Positions 37,501 to 49,719 are shown, numbered from the stretch's first letter. The stretch is DNA of 64,000 nt from Phoenix dactylifera (GCF_009389715.1 NC_052407.1:7536475-7600474); one strand, 5' to 3'. Numbers and translations: made by a program. The notes: generated by a model not told the origin, from the sequence alone.

Positions 37501-40238
37501 ATCCGATTTTCCGGTTAGAACCGGACCGTGGTCAGGTCTACTCGCGAAGGATTTCAGTTGAAAGATGCAAAAAAGACAACCCCATCTCTCTTATACCTAG
37601 TCCCCCAAGAACCCTATTCCATGCAAAGGATTGTCAAATAGAACTAACACTCGGTGAAACCTTCATCTAAAATACAATCTTAATCTAGCAATGGTAGAAT
37701 TCTTATGCTTCAAAATGCTATTTATGTCTTCGTTTTTTTTTCCCTAGTGTCTTCTAATAGCATATCTTTCTAGCAAATGATATTCATATCTATTAGTTTT
37801 CAGAACACAAGTGCATGACCAAAATCAAATGATGTGGATAAGTGAAAGGAAAAGCACACCATTTGCATCTCCTACATAAGGAATATATGAAAGATGAACC
37901 TGGGAAGCATGTGGTCAATCTTGGAAAAAAGGATACGCAATGCGTGAAGATATGGAATCAGCATTTTTATTATTTTTATTGGTCATTGCTTCAGCCAGTC
38001 CTCACAAGGAATAAATGGTGAACCAGCTATAAAATGTCTGAGACAGATGGTAACCCAATAGGTATAATGGATAGAGCACCAAATATCATGATTCTTACTG
38101 TGTACAAAGTGCATGTTTAGGTTTGCAGCAATAAAATAATGGGAAGAATTGTGCCAAACATGCAATATTTTTCAAATATATATGTGCATGTTGTGGGTAG
38201 AGGGAGCACATGTCTGTGTGTGCACAATGATTAGGCGCCTAATTTTGGCTGGTTTCAGTTAACATTCACATTTCAAATCAATTAGTAGTGAATGAATCAT
38301 GGCAGAGGGAAACTAAACGCACATTTCAATAACAAAGAGAAGAAAAAAGAAAAGGTTGAGAATTTTGCAAGAATCCACTAGTATTCAAAAAATACATCAA
38401 AATTTAAATCAGATACTAAAGAGCTCTACCGTCATGTCCATTTGGGCTGATTGCTTCTGGAATTCTTTCATCACTTTTGCCTGTTTTGCTGGTTCCATTT
38501 GCTGAAACATGCCAAAAAATTTCCATGTCCAAATCCCAATAAGAATTTTTTTTTTAAAAAAAAAATCGAATGGTAACAAAACAAACTACCAAACTTCTAA
38601 ATTTTTCATGATGACACTCGATTTGCTCAACCAATATAAATTTTGAGCTTTCAGCCTACCTTGTTCATGGCTGCCATTGCTTTACTTGCACCTTTCATGC
38701 CAGCAGAAATTGAGGTACTTGCATACATTGCCTGAGAAAACAACAAATTTAGTGTTCACAAAAAAAAAAAAAACTTAAAAGCATTGCTGCAGGTATTGTC
38801 AGGATTCCTGACCTGTGTGTGAGTTGCTACACCTCTTATTTGTGCACGTGTTCCCTGTAAATTAGTGATCTGCTGCCTCAGACGAATAAGTTGACGAGCT
38901 AAGATCCGAGTTGCAGGCTGGAAAAAAAACAGAATGCCAAATAAGTGTTTAATGCATATTGGAGTAGAAAATAAGATAACACGCCCAAGATTGAATTACC
39001 AAGTAAATTTTAAAAAACCTATAGAATACAATATGAAAGAACAGGAAGAACCTTTTGATATCAAGGAGAATTAAGGAAAAAATGAAGATATATGTATCAA
39101 CCCAACAAACTTGCCTCATTTCCAGTTTTTGCAGTCTTCTTTATCTCTGCCACCAGCTTTTTCTCCTGTCATGAGTCACTTCTGAGAAAGAGTGCAAAAC
39201 ATAACTATGTGCAAATTTTGCATTCAACTGTTTGGGCAGGCAAGTTTACCTCCATTTGCAGGGCTGCAATCTCCCGTTCAACACCTGAAGACATAAAATG
39301 GAATAAATAGCACAAGCTTTTTAGTACCAAAAAACAGAATCTGTTACAATTGATTCAGAGACCTCACATTGTGTCCTATTATACATAACAGGATTATAAA
39401 TAATAGCCAATTATCCTACTTTGATGGCCATTTTGCAACAGAAAATAGTGGCCGTAGTGGCAATTTTCATTGTTCACCAGCATAAAATATTTTTTATAAA
39501 ATTTCAGTTCCTTCTATCAGCAGGAAAAATAAATATTTATCCAGCAAGCATAAGCATGAATAAATAAGATGGTCGGTTTTCTGTTACTGTCCTTATAAGT
39601 TAATTTCTCTTATAACAACTAAATAATGGCCATTATAACAGTCATCACTTTATTCCAAAAATAAAACTTAATCCACCAGACCATAACAAAAGTGGCCAAA
39701 TAACAGTCATTATTACCAGTATAATGGGAAATGACAGAGAAGAGAGAGGGGGGAGGGGGAGGGGGGGTTTGGGGGAGAATAATCCCAAGACACATCTGAA
39801 AACAGGAAGCTGACCTCTTGTGGCCACTGACATTTCTCTTTTGCTCGTCCTGAGAGCATCTGCGGGGTCGCAAACAAGATTAGATTCTCATATGGAGTGG
39901 AGTAGGAAAACACCAAAATCTAGTGGAGAAAAGCAAATTGACATCTAAAAATCACATAATACACCTACAATGGCAGCAAAAATCCAAAAAAAATATAAAT
40001 ATAAACCCCACCAACAAAATTTTAGCAGCCAAAAGCAAAAACACAACCTTATCGGCTTTTTCAAGTCAAAATTTAATATTTTTAGGCCCACTCGAATCCG
40101 ATCGAACGTATATAACGGAAAACAGCAATGCATGACCAATCCAACGCAGATGGATGAAATGCTTGACGGAAAACCCTAAAGAAACACCAAGAAAAGCCTC
40201 TAACCTTTGGCGGAGGTTTTCTTCTTGAAAATATTCAT
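30443..40238 (-). CDS. VPS2.3: ESCRT-III subunit, VPS2.2/VPS2.3 (CHMP2) type, 11 exons, 221 aa
   Basis: Snf7-family protein of the ESCRT-III complex, which drives membrane scission at the multivesicular endosome. Exons on the minus strand: 40238-40205, 39859-39815, 39284-39250, 39165-39115, 38917-38813, 38731-38660, 38501-38430, 31790-31710, 31550-31515, 31390-31329, 30515-30443. All phases join to one open frame starting MNIFKKKTSAKDALRTSKRE and ending DDLEKRLASLRRI. Basic N-terminal helices (LARQLIRLRQQI) fit the Snf7 core. The middle reads SAGMKGASKAMAAMNKQMEP, and an acidic stretch DKDEAEEETEELTNQVLDEI follows. The C-terminal DLEKRLASLR (about 210-219) is a MIM1 motif for VPS4 MIT binding. 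The length matches Arabidopsis VPS2.3, which it resembles more than VPS2.1. Exon four ends in a GC donor (GAG|GCAAGT); the others are GT-AG. Intron seven is 6.6 kb and holds a palindromic hAT element. The exon-nine donor runs straight into a 31-base poly-C tract. Confidence 0.95.
31482..31512. repeat. G31 homopolymer (poly-C in the VPS2 pre-mRNA)
   Basis: Thirty-one consecutive G on the plus strand. On the transcribed strand it begins two bases inside the intron after exon nine, so the donor reads CAG|GTCCCC. The length in the genome may be uncertain because such runs are hard to sequence. Confidence 0.9.
32998..35240 (+). pseudogene. Left arm: hAT transposase 5' part (BED zinc finger), broken
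   Basis: On the plus strand the arm encodes a BED-type finger (ICNYCSHTFKF... FTKHLNSKH, about 33983-34222). After it come RNase H-like core segments: NGNVSLCSNIWSDHWQVHSY, YNLVYKVFSISYDNASSNTA and YFHIRCACYVLNLCVQDALK (34263-34785), resembling RICESLEEPER-type hAT proteins. Relative to the right arm it has extra 1-bp losses, near 33898 and near 35230, and stops, so its frame is split more often. It ends abruptly at 35240. Confidence 0.85.
35241..37540 (-). pseudogene. Right arm: hAT transposase 5' part (BED zinc finger), longer open frames
   Basis: On the minus strand, 36777-36319 encodes an acidic leader and the BED finger (LWQVICNYCSHTFKFKLDGG... HLNSKH). 36182-35526 encodes the RNase H-like core up to ELLNETFPYKELLCTF. 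35550 onward encodes NNLSGIYYPTAHLLILECVN and IPPLNLVASIFDPRSKLDGL, continuing through the 59-bp spacer. A stop directly after NSLAKMV occurs at the same place in both arms, so the parent copy was already defective or both arms derive from one copy. No C-terminal hATC domain is present. Confidence 0.85.
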
Positions 40239-40445
40239 GGCTCCACCCCTCCAACGCGACCGCAGAGACCCAGAAAAACGAGAGCGAGATGCGCTGGGAG
40301 AAGGGAAAACCCCTAATTGGTGTCAGATCTAGAGAGAGAGAGAGAGAGAGAGTGAGATCGCTGGGGTTTTAAAGGGCGTCTTGGGAATCTAAAAAAAGTT
40401 TGTTCGGGAGCTTCTCGCTCGCTCGCTCGTTCGTTCGCTCGTGTG
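40239..40445 (-). promoter_or_regulatory. VPS2 5' UTR and core promoter region
   Basis: Upstream of the ATG lies a GA/CT microsatellite (about 40329-40352), which would be a CT-rich 5' leader. A TATA-like CTTTAAAACC sits on the minus strand near 40363-40372. A TCGC/TCGT repeat (CTCGCTCGCTCGCTCG) is at about 40409-40440. The telomere-box-like AAACCCTAA near 40172 falls in the first intron. Placement of the transcription start is inference. Confidence 0.4.
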
Positions 40446-41524
40446 AGAGGAAGGCCCAAGTAGCCGTTGCAGTATGGACGGTTCCTTTCGCTTTCCAATG
40501 GCTAACGGGTCTTTCCTTTTGAAATAAGAGAATATGCTCCTAGCTTAGGTTTTTGTTTATTTCAATAACTAGTATTTAGCAAGTGTCATACAAACCAAGT
40601 TAACTACTCAACTAATAGAGTGAAAGGGTTGGATCATAGTTGTATCCTTAGCATCATATAAGGATTTACCACCCTTTGCACCCATCCACCATTTGATCAT
40701 CCACTATATGCTTTGAGAACTGTGTAGGTGAATGGACAATAGTATTCGGAGTACTTTGTAGTGGGTGATCCAACAACGGATAGGTGTAAAGAAAGGTGAA
40801 ACCTTCTTCTGTGCGAATGATACAATCGCATTCCAAAAAAGTAGGGATCTTATTTCTCTATGGATGTTGGTTGAATCAGTGTTGCACAACCCTAGCCATT
40901 AATGTGATATCATCTCAATCCTTGGGAAATATAAATAGACAAATCTTGAGATTATAGTCTACAAAATATAAAAAATTATATATATTGATCAATATTTTAT
41001 GATATTGATTATATTTTAAATTAATATATGATATTTATATATAGTTGTTAATCCTGAATTTACCATATAGGAAAAGATTTTGAGATATTAATCCTAAAAT
41101 ATTGATTGAGATATTCAAATCTAAATTCTTTCTAAGTTTTCCACCTTCCATATTGCCCAGAGATGCTATGTTGATCTCTCAATATAAGTAGGGTTTTGAG
41201 GAAAGGGATATTGATAGGATGGCCTTTTAGTTTACTACAGATGATAGGATGGTTCCTCCTTTTTAAAAATTAAAAATAAGGTAGACCCAGTTTAAGTACC
41301 TACAAATGCTAGGTTATTCTCTGGTATTCGGTATTTTCAGTCCCTAATGTAAAAATAAAAAAGATGAAGGTGTTAAGAAGATTGTTTTGGTGTAAGAAAA
41401 TACTTCAATATAGGCTGCTATAGATCCTTTAGTGCAGTTATTAGTGCTAAGGCATTCGACCCATATCAGCAACATTAACCCTACCAATTGACACTAACGG
41501 CCTTCACCGATCATGGTGATGCTA
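40446..41524. other. Intergenic DNA
   Basis: AT-rich; no gene or clear repeat recognised. Confidence 0.5.
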
Positions 41525-41755
41525 AGGCTACAAATGGGTCGGGTTGACCTATGTCTCGACCCATCCCGACTTGTTTAGACCCGATCCGACCCAATTTAGA
41601 GGACCCGTGGTGTCGGATCGAGTTGTAAAATTGAACATATTCTATTTTTCGGGTTGGGTCTGGGTTTACTAAATTATGACCTAACCCTACAGAGCAATTT
41701 TGAGTTTCCTACCCTATAACCCAACCCGAACCCAGTACATTGTTAGGGCCGGCAA
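41525..41755. mobile_element. Left half of a hAT-like MITE
   Basis: It begins GGCTACAAATGGGTCGGG and resembles the left half of the element at 28965-29490 (TTTAGACCCGA, GAGGACCCG, TTCTATTTT and GGGTTTACT blocks in order). No right end follows, so it is truncated. Confidence 0.5.
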
Positions 41756-43540
41756 GGGTGCTTAAGGGTCTCTAACTCTATATTTCTTTAATCTCTACTT
41801 GTGTTTGAGGATGAGAGAAATGAAAGAGACTATTTTTTGTAGTATCGAATGACATAAATTTTACATTAAGGCTTAGGTTGGTTATATTAAATAGAAACAC
41901 CGTTGTTCTAAGAAGAAAGTTCAAACTAATGAAGGCAAAATAGAGTATAACTTTACTCTGAGGAAGAAGATGGGTTCATGATGAGTCCTTTGCAGTTGTT
42001 GAACTTTATCATGTATCATTATCAAAACTATATTCCTCATTTTGGCCCATATATGCTTTTCTAGTAGTACGTTTAGAAAAAATAGTAGTAGATGCATTCT
42101 AACAAATTTAGGGGATATCATTGCTGAGTAAAAAAGATTCTAACAAATTCTAACCCCACAAGACATACCAGATCTACCTTTTGATTCATGTCATTCCAAA
42201 CTCAGCCAGTGATAGAAACAAATAATCTAATGCATTTATTCAAAAGAAATCATCCATAATCATTAATAAGAAGATTATGTCCAAATCAAATTTATTCAAA
42301 AAAAGCTAATTAAATATTTTCTAAATCCTAAGTGCCTCGTTGCTTAGTCCCAAGCTCCATCTATTCTACTGCATCTATACAAAAATCGAAGAGAGATGAT
42401 GAGTTTTAGGGTCTAGTAAGTTACCAAATCATCTAGTTCGAGCAAATATATATACAAGAAATATAAATTTTTAGTTTGCATGATTTTTCATAATTGAAAA
42501 CATACTAATAAATATATCATGTCTATCAACATAGATTGAAGATATATAATGCATTTGGCCAAAATAAATTTTTAAACCAACCATAGACGGATCATTCACT
42601 CTCACTCTTCTAGTATTTACGACTATGGCCATGATTAGCCTATGGCAAGCCCTGAAAGAGACTAGATCCTGGCTACAACAGGTCGTCCATTAGTCATGCA
42701 TCAATAATCGTCCCACCGAAGGCTCGGAAGGAAACTAGCTTTAAAATCATACAGAAAACATGCTTACATCGGCATATACCAACGATCAACCCCGATGGCT
42801 AGGTCCGAAAGAAAACTAGCTCCTCACTAGAGGCCTAGAAGAAGACTAGATGTGATCATATTCGGACTAGGGACTAGTAATCAACACATAACATATACGA
42901 TATTAACATATTTATCAATATAATAAAATATAATTCATGCCCAAATAATTCATATCATACTTGATCCAATATTTTACAATTCATTTTTATTTAGAGCACA
43001 TAAGCTACATAAATTAACATAACATAATAGCAATAGATTAATTTCCAAATAATGTAGATCATGCCATGTGCATGATTAAACACTAGGGGTAGAGGTAACT
43101 TACAATTTTTGCTTTGAAATCTCTCCAAATTCATCACTCAAGAAAATTGTCCAAAAACTTAACATAATCAAGTGTCTTATTAGACTTCTATAAGGCATCA
43201 TATAACTTGAAATATCCTATGGTAGGATCCAGTCTATGTCCAGACCACCGAATCTAGCCAATGTTCAGGGGTCTCAACCATTCCTTGGATCTAAGAATTA
43301 ATTAACACAAGTATTTCACAATGCGATGGCATTCGTGGTTAGCTGAATCTAAAGAAATCAATCTCAATCCCGCCTCCTTGCTATCTGGATCCGGCTTTCC
43401 ACCTGATATTAAAGTTTTTGAGTTAGATCTAACTTATCAATTAAAAAATAGACTAATTAAAGAGATTTTCACTCGATTTGCATCAACCAACAAGATGGAA
43501 AGAAGGGAGACAGACTTGACCTAGGTTCAATCAGGGCCTG
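41756..43540. other. Intergenic DNA with a recurring short motif
   Basis: No gene is seen. A motif like GAAAGAAAACTAGCT recurs about four times between 42650 and 42860. The surrounding repeat class is unassigned. Confidence 0.45.
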
Positions 43541-44400
43541 GGTTTGATCCATCGGTGTCGTGGATAAATCATTGTATTTGGTCCAAGAAGTAGGAAGAGA
43601 AGAGGAGAATTTATAGAAAAATGAGAATTGGGAAGAAAATGAAGGAATTTAGAAGAAGATGATGAAGATGGAAAGGAAAGAAGAAGAGAGGGAAGAGGAG
43701 AAGGTGGGAGAAGGTAATAGAAGCTGCATTGTGATGGTTGTAGAGGAATTGGTGGTGGTAGGTGATGCTCAACGAACTGTGGATAGCAACAACCAGCGGA
43801 GATGGCAAAATATAGAAAAAAAAGTCTCAGTTTGCCCCAAAAATAGAAAGATGGAGTTGAGTTCGGGTCCATACGAAGGAGGTGAGAAGAGGGAGAGGGA
43901 GGGCCAGGGTGGCATGGGTTCCTAGTGTGGTGGCCGCGACCCTTGCTCTGCAGAGCCCATATGGAGGAGGTGAGAAGAGGGAGAGGGAGGCCTAGGGTGG
44001 TGCGGGTTTTTGGCATGGTGCCTGGGGCCCTTAGTGTGTAACGGTGCTTTGGCCGCATATACTAAAAATAGAACAAGGGAGGAGGAGAGGGCAGCACCCC
44101 TAGCTGCCCCGGGGAGCAACTTCCTCAACCAAAGGGGGCAATGACAGAGTGAAGGACTCATCAGCAAGTGGTGATGATGGCGAATCTCGGCCAATAATGA
44201 TGGATTCTGGTGAGAAAATGAGCAGCAATACTTGAATAGAAAAAGTGGGACAATAAAGAGATTTTAGAGAGAGGAGGAGAAGTTTTGGGCGGCGATGCTT
44301 GGCTGTGGTGGCATGGTGGCCACCGAAGAAGAGGAAGAAAGGGAACGGAGGATTGGTCTTGATCAATCGTAGTGGATGAAGGATCCACCAAAAAAATTGC
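43541..44400. repeat. Purine-rich region with a ~92-bp imperfect tandem duplication
   Basis: Plus-strand sequence is GA-rich with scattered GGTGG. The block GGAGGTGAGAAGAGGGAGAG occurs at about 43879 and 43970, each followed by an AGGGTGG phrase. Open frames on both strands (for example 43531-44058 minus) follow from the biased composition and carry no known domain. Confidence 0.6.
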
Positions 44401-45663
44401 AACGGATGAAAGGAATTTAAAAAAGGATTTTTTAGAAAAGATAGACTTGGTCTAACAAGTGATAAAGCTGGTCATTCGTCGGTTGCCAAGGGCCTAAATA
44501 GCCGGCGTCCATTTGTATCGACTCAATAGAGTATGCACCAGCCACAATTGTCGTCTGTGGTCATCCTCAATGACCACCGCTCTACCAAGAGATTGCAATC
44601 GCATCCTCTTTTTCTATAGCTTATCATCTCTTTTTTCTATTTTTTGAATTTTAAATGGAAGTCAACTAGGCTTACCAACTTTTGTTCAAAATGAGCCCAA
44701 TTTGGGCCATGTTGCCATTGGGAACTGGCCTGCCCTAGGCATCAAGTGAGTGATGCGACGATGCTGGAGGACTCGGCAATCGGCTGCTACCAGGGTCTGG
44801 TCCAATGGCCGCGCTCCGATCTGAAACAACAAAAATGAAGAAGTCCTTTTGTCAGAGTGTGTCTGGTGAGGGAACCCCTTATGTCTAAGTTAGGATGATG
44901 CTCAGAAAATAGAAGGAGATTCTCCACAGTCCATTAGGGCGTCCAGCACTTGCCTAGAAGGTCCTCTTAAAAAGTTGGTTGTATAGGCGAAGGAGAGTAC
45001 TTATTGCTGTGGTATTCGGGCACATATGTTGGTTAGGATTGGTTGGCCTTTGCACATCCTAAATATTAGGTGTGGACATATCACATGCAGATCACGCCCT
45101 GCCTGTTAGGTCGACATGCGGATCATGCCTTCGGTCGACAGGATTTCAGAGATTGCCTAGGATCTCGGCTAGGTTATCATCATCTGTAAGAAGCTTTCAA
45201 AATTCAAACCTGGCTGCACACATTTTGGTACGCCAAATGGCTACTCCTAATCGATGGTGCGCTAGCTTCATAGCGAATTCTGATTAAACAACCCTTCTGG
45301 TGAGCTGGGGTCGATCCTGATGTGCATTAGGCTAGTTCCGCAAGTGCCTTGGATTTGGGTGAGAAAGGATAGTATTAATCCCAATAACTATTGGACTATT
45401 CTAAGGATCTAAACAAGAAGTTCTGCCAACAAGAATAATTAAAAAGAGATGGCTTTGAGATTCTTTTAAGAAAATTATAAAAAATAAAATCCCCCAAAAT
45501 CAGCTTTTCAATCACTTACGAGCAAGAAAATATATTCTATACCACATGCACCACATCAGCAGTGCATCACACCAATCCTATTTCAACACATCATGCCTTA
45601 ATGCAACCCCTCTAGGTCCACTCTCTCGATGAAAAAATTTCTAAAAAAATCTACCAGCTCTCC
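44401..45663. other. Intergenic DNA
   Basis: Moderately GC-rich in part (44440-45350), without a recognisable protein. The open frame at 45072-45287 has no known domain. Confidence 0.45.
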
Positions 45664-46130
45664 TAGGAGTAGCGATTGGATCAGTTCGGATCAGATATAG
45701 GTCGGGTTGGATGCAGGTCGAATCAAAAATTCACCAATCCAAATCTGACATATTTATTAAACAGGTCAAAATTTCAAATCTGAGTTCGACTTTTTTATTA
45801 AATAGGTAATCCAACCTGACCTACATAACCTATTTATTAAATAAATCAAGTCGGGTGAAACAGATTAAACAGATTTCTAATGGGTTAAATAAATTTAAAT
45901 AGGTTAAATATGCTAAACAGGTCGGGTTAAACAAGTCAGAAACTGGTTAAACAAATTTCAAACAGGTTAAACGGGTCAAAAGTTTAAACATGAACCCAAC
46001 CCATTTAATAAACAGATTTAGACGGTCAACCTATTTACGACCCAAATTTATTTATGTCAAACCCAAACATGATTAAAGTGGGTCATTCATAGATCAGATT
46101 GACTAGTCTGATCATAAATTGCCACCCTTA
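45664..46130. mobile_element. hAT-like MITE upstream of the AS8-like gene
   Basis: It begins TAGGAGTAGCGATTGGATCA and ends with the inverted partner (TGATCATAAATTGCCACCCTTA). The interior repeats GGTTAAACAGGTC-like phrases. Flanking 8-mers agree in their last five bases (AGCTCTCC and CATTCTCC), consistent with a decayed 8-bp target duplication. Confidence 0.6.
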
Positions 46131-46682
46131 CATTCTCCTCTCTAAAGAGGTTGCATTAAGACGTGACATATCAAAATAGGATACAATTTCTTCTTGTGGG
46201 TAACACATATAAATATTCAAACGTACGCGAAATTCTATCTAGTTGTGAGCAATCCGTGACTGGATTTGAATCGGTTGAAATATAAATCAAGATTTTATAT
46301 CTCGTTGCCCTGACCTAATCTCATCCAAATCCAACCGGACCCAACCCTGCCACCTTCCAAACAAAATAAAACAAAGCGGAGGGCTATCTAGTAATTACAA
46401 GCAAAATCAGAGCGGCTTTAGCAAGAGACCCAACGAACACGGCAGCGGCAAAATCGCCGAACGGATAAACCTCGTCCTGCAGCCGCCAAGTTGGCTTGGA
46501 GTTCATGTCTCAAGTCCAACCCCGCCGGAGACAAACCGACGTCAATGGAAAATCGGTAACTATTTTCCCTTTCTATTCTTTTTTTCTCAGTCTCATCCTT
46601 AATTGCGTAAATGTTTGTTAACTTGGCATGGAGAGTGATGTTGGTCTCAAAATCTCTTGATGCGATTTGATGGCAGTTCGTT

Positions 46683-49676
46683 ATGATCATCAAGGGGCTG
46701 TTTAGGAGGTATGAGAGGTGGAACCCTGTGCACCCGACTCTGGGGACCTTCTGGGGCATGGGGATTGGCCTCGGATGCGGCGTCGGATGGGGGCCGGGGT
46801 TTGGGCCGGAGGTCGTTGGCTATGTTGGGGCTGGCTGTGGTGTGGGATTTAGCGTCGGCATTACTCTGGCTGGCGTTGGTATTGGCCTTCCAAAAAATGG
46901 CCTCATCCAAATCCCATTCAATGGTATGGTCTAGTCTCTAGCATCAGTTTTCTTTTTCTTTTTCAATGTTGTCTAGATGGTATTTGAAGTAGAAAATGAT
47001 GATTTAGTTGTGCATATGCATAAGAATCATGTAATGTAAGTTAACCTTCTCTATTGCAAATTATGAGTCCACTCTTATGGTGATTATAAACATGATAAAA
47101 AGAATAACTTGAGGATGTATAAGGCTCAAAAAAAAAAAATCATGGATTATCCATTTTTGGCCAATATGTTTGCTGTGCGAATGCCTTGATGATTATTTTC
47201 TTTCATTCTTTGGGAAGTAATGAAAACAGTCAACATGCAACCTTTTAAATTTAAGGTATCCAGATAACATTGTGTGGACACATAGGATAAGATATCGAAA
47301 TTTTGCGACTGTATTGAAATATGCAAGCAAGCATCTGCATTAAGACAATATAGAATGACCTTTTGATAGGACATTAATTTGCAGAGGTGCAAATGTATAA
47401 AGGGGTTGGAAGAAGGCCGAAAAAGAAGTGAATAACAATAATTCTATGTTGGGTTACTGTTGCTGTGTTGGTAGTCTATGGCATACGAAAGAAGAAGCAT
47501 GATTGACCAACACAATAAGAGAAGAGAAATGGTTATGAGACTTTTGAACATATTATCATTCTTTCGGCCCCTTGTCAAAGAGATTTTGTTGGTTGCTTTT
47601 GTTTCTTCAATGCTTGTGGCTACATAATTATTGTGGAGACACACTTGGTGGAGCATGAATTTGATTTAATATGAAACCCATCTTTGAAGGTCTTAAAAGT
47701 GTATGGCTTTGATTATTATCTCTTCTTTGCGCCGAGTATTCCCTCTACCATCAACATAATTAGAGCAAGAAGAAGAAGAAGACAAGGTTTAGCATAAGCC
47801 ACTGTTTTCCCTATTTTAATGATGACAAAAGCATGTTTCGTTTACGGACCAAGAAAATCTCATACTGTAAGCCAGTGGATCTTGCTTTATATGTAAATTG
47901 CGACAAATGGTGATAGGGGTCCTCAATTTAGTAGTTTCCATAATCAACAGGCGAAACATGGAGCAAGTGCAGTGCAGTTCATCCTATTAGACTAGTGATT
48001 TTTTTTAATATGATGAGCATGTTGCTGGCTCAGCTAAAGACGTGCAAATTTGAAAACTTTGAAATGGGTGCAAATCTGTGGTTGAAGGACCTTCATAATG
48101 TGTACTAGGTCTTCTATGAATCCATAGATGAGCATCTGAGCATTACTTTCTGGATTCAGCAAGTCATAGCTTACATTTGAAAAATGTGCTGAGGGAAATG
48201 AGATGTGAATTCATAGGACTCCTCATTTATGGTTTCATGGCAGTGCCAGATTTTAAATCCCATTGTAATAATTTATGTCAGAATATCAAAATTTCCAAGT
48301 GCTAAACTTAGCATTTACTGCCTTGTAGTGCTGGATAGATGCAATGCACATGAGAGGAACTGAGGAAATATGGGTGGTTGTGGTTCCCCACAAAATCATT
48401 TTCTGCTATTTACGCAACTTGATGAATATATTCCACTTTTGGTAGATGATCTTTTTTTTTTTTTTTTTTTTTTTTGAGAGTAAGGAGTGAACTAATTGTG
48501 GTTTTATACTAAAGAGTGTAATAGCTTTACTGATGGGGAAAGTGCTAAGAATTCAAAAAGTAAAGAGATGTCGAATTTTACGCAAAGCTGGACTCAAAGA
48601 CTTTCGCATTAATTATTAATGTAGAAGAGGTTTTGCTGCTGATCCGATGATGTGCTGCTTTAAGCAAAAGTGAGGATAATGTTCATTCCTTTGATGTTGA
48701 CCACATGTTGCAGCAAAGTTCAGGTTGACTTAGGTTCTCCTCTCATTGATATGACATTTTCTAAAGCATTTCAGTTGTTTATCCAAGAATAGTGGAACAT
48801 TTGATTGCTTGCAGATGCAAATTCAGGATGAATCTTATAATACTTACACCAGTCCTTTATGTTTGGGCTATTGCATAACTTAATCTTGGAAATTATTTCT
48901 GCTTTTCGGCAAAATGTAAATGGTTACCAGAAATTGTAGATAGAGAGCAATGTGCCCAAGGGTGAGTAGCAGTGGAATGACTGGAGTCAATTGACGTGGA
49001 GAGAGGTGTTGCTAAGAATGTCCATAGGGAGGGGGAATTAGAGGAAGACAATGCTGCTCATCAGTTTTTTGGGGGTTGAGGTATAGGAATGGCAAGTTGG
49101 TTCAGATTGGATCCTGTTCTAGGTCAAAAAATATCCATATTGAATTAGGTTAAAGCCCAGGATGTAAGCATAAACTTGGCCTATTTACTCAACAACGAAT
49201 TAGTTCCAATATTAGGTAACATTTCAAGTTTATGGGATAACTTGTTCTTTCCTTTGTTTGTGTGTTAGATCTGTTTGAGACGAAGCTGAGTACTACATAT
49301 TTACTTGCTTGGATCAAGATTAGGATTTGGGACTTGCACCAAACAATGGGCCAATATCGCTACTTTATTCCAGATCCTAGTTGCTTACATACAGGGTGAA
49401 TCTAGGTCTATCCAACATGCCAACGCCCCAAGCGGATGAATTATATTTGCTCACTTTGTTATGGGATCCCACATACTTAAAGTTTCCAGTTAATTTAGGA
49501 CTTTGAATGTAACCTTGTATAGTGTGTGAAACTGTGAATGTTTATTTTCACATAAGTTTGCTTATTGTTGGCATTGCCAGATTTACATGAGACTATATGC
49601 AATCTGATGAAGAGGCCCCTAAGAATTCATCTATAACCATTATAAAGGTGGGAAGGTTTGGGGTTGGTTTTTTTTT

Positions 49677-49719
<43 letters not shown>

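Larger units (their letters stand above)
32998..37540. mobile_element. Palindromic hAT element: two 5' halves head to head, inside a VPS2 intron
   Basis: Both outer ends are the same terminus: TAGACCTAACCACGGTCC on the left and, inverted, TAGACCTGACCACGGTCC on the right. Each is followed by CGGTTCCGG-rich subterminal DNA, an AT-rich leader and a hAT transposase 5' region. The two copies meet at 35240/35241, leaving a 59-bp spacer before the inverted arm resumes at 35300. The transposase C-terminal dimerisation domain and the natural 3' terminus are absent from both sides. The flanking 8-mers differ (GATTCATC left, CTCGCGAA right), so there is no target duplication. Confidence 0.9.

Noticed and set aside
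43531-44402. Long open frames on both strands
   Set aside because: Strong purine/pyrimidine bias removes stop codons; no domain or splice support.
46418-46910. Minus-strand frames opposite AS8-like exon one
   Set aside because: Shadows of the AS8-like exon, whose plus-strand translation matches a known family.
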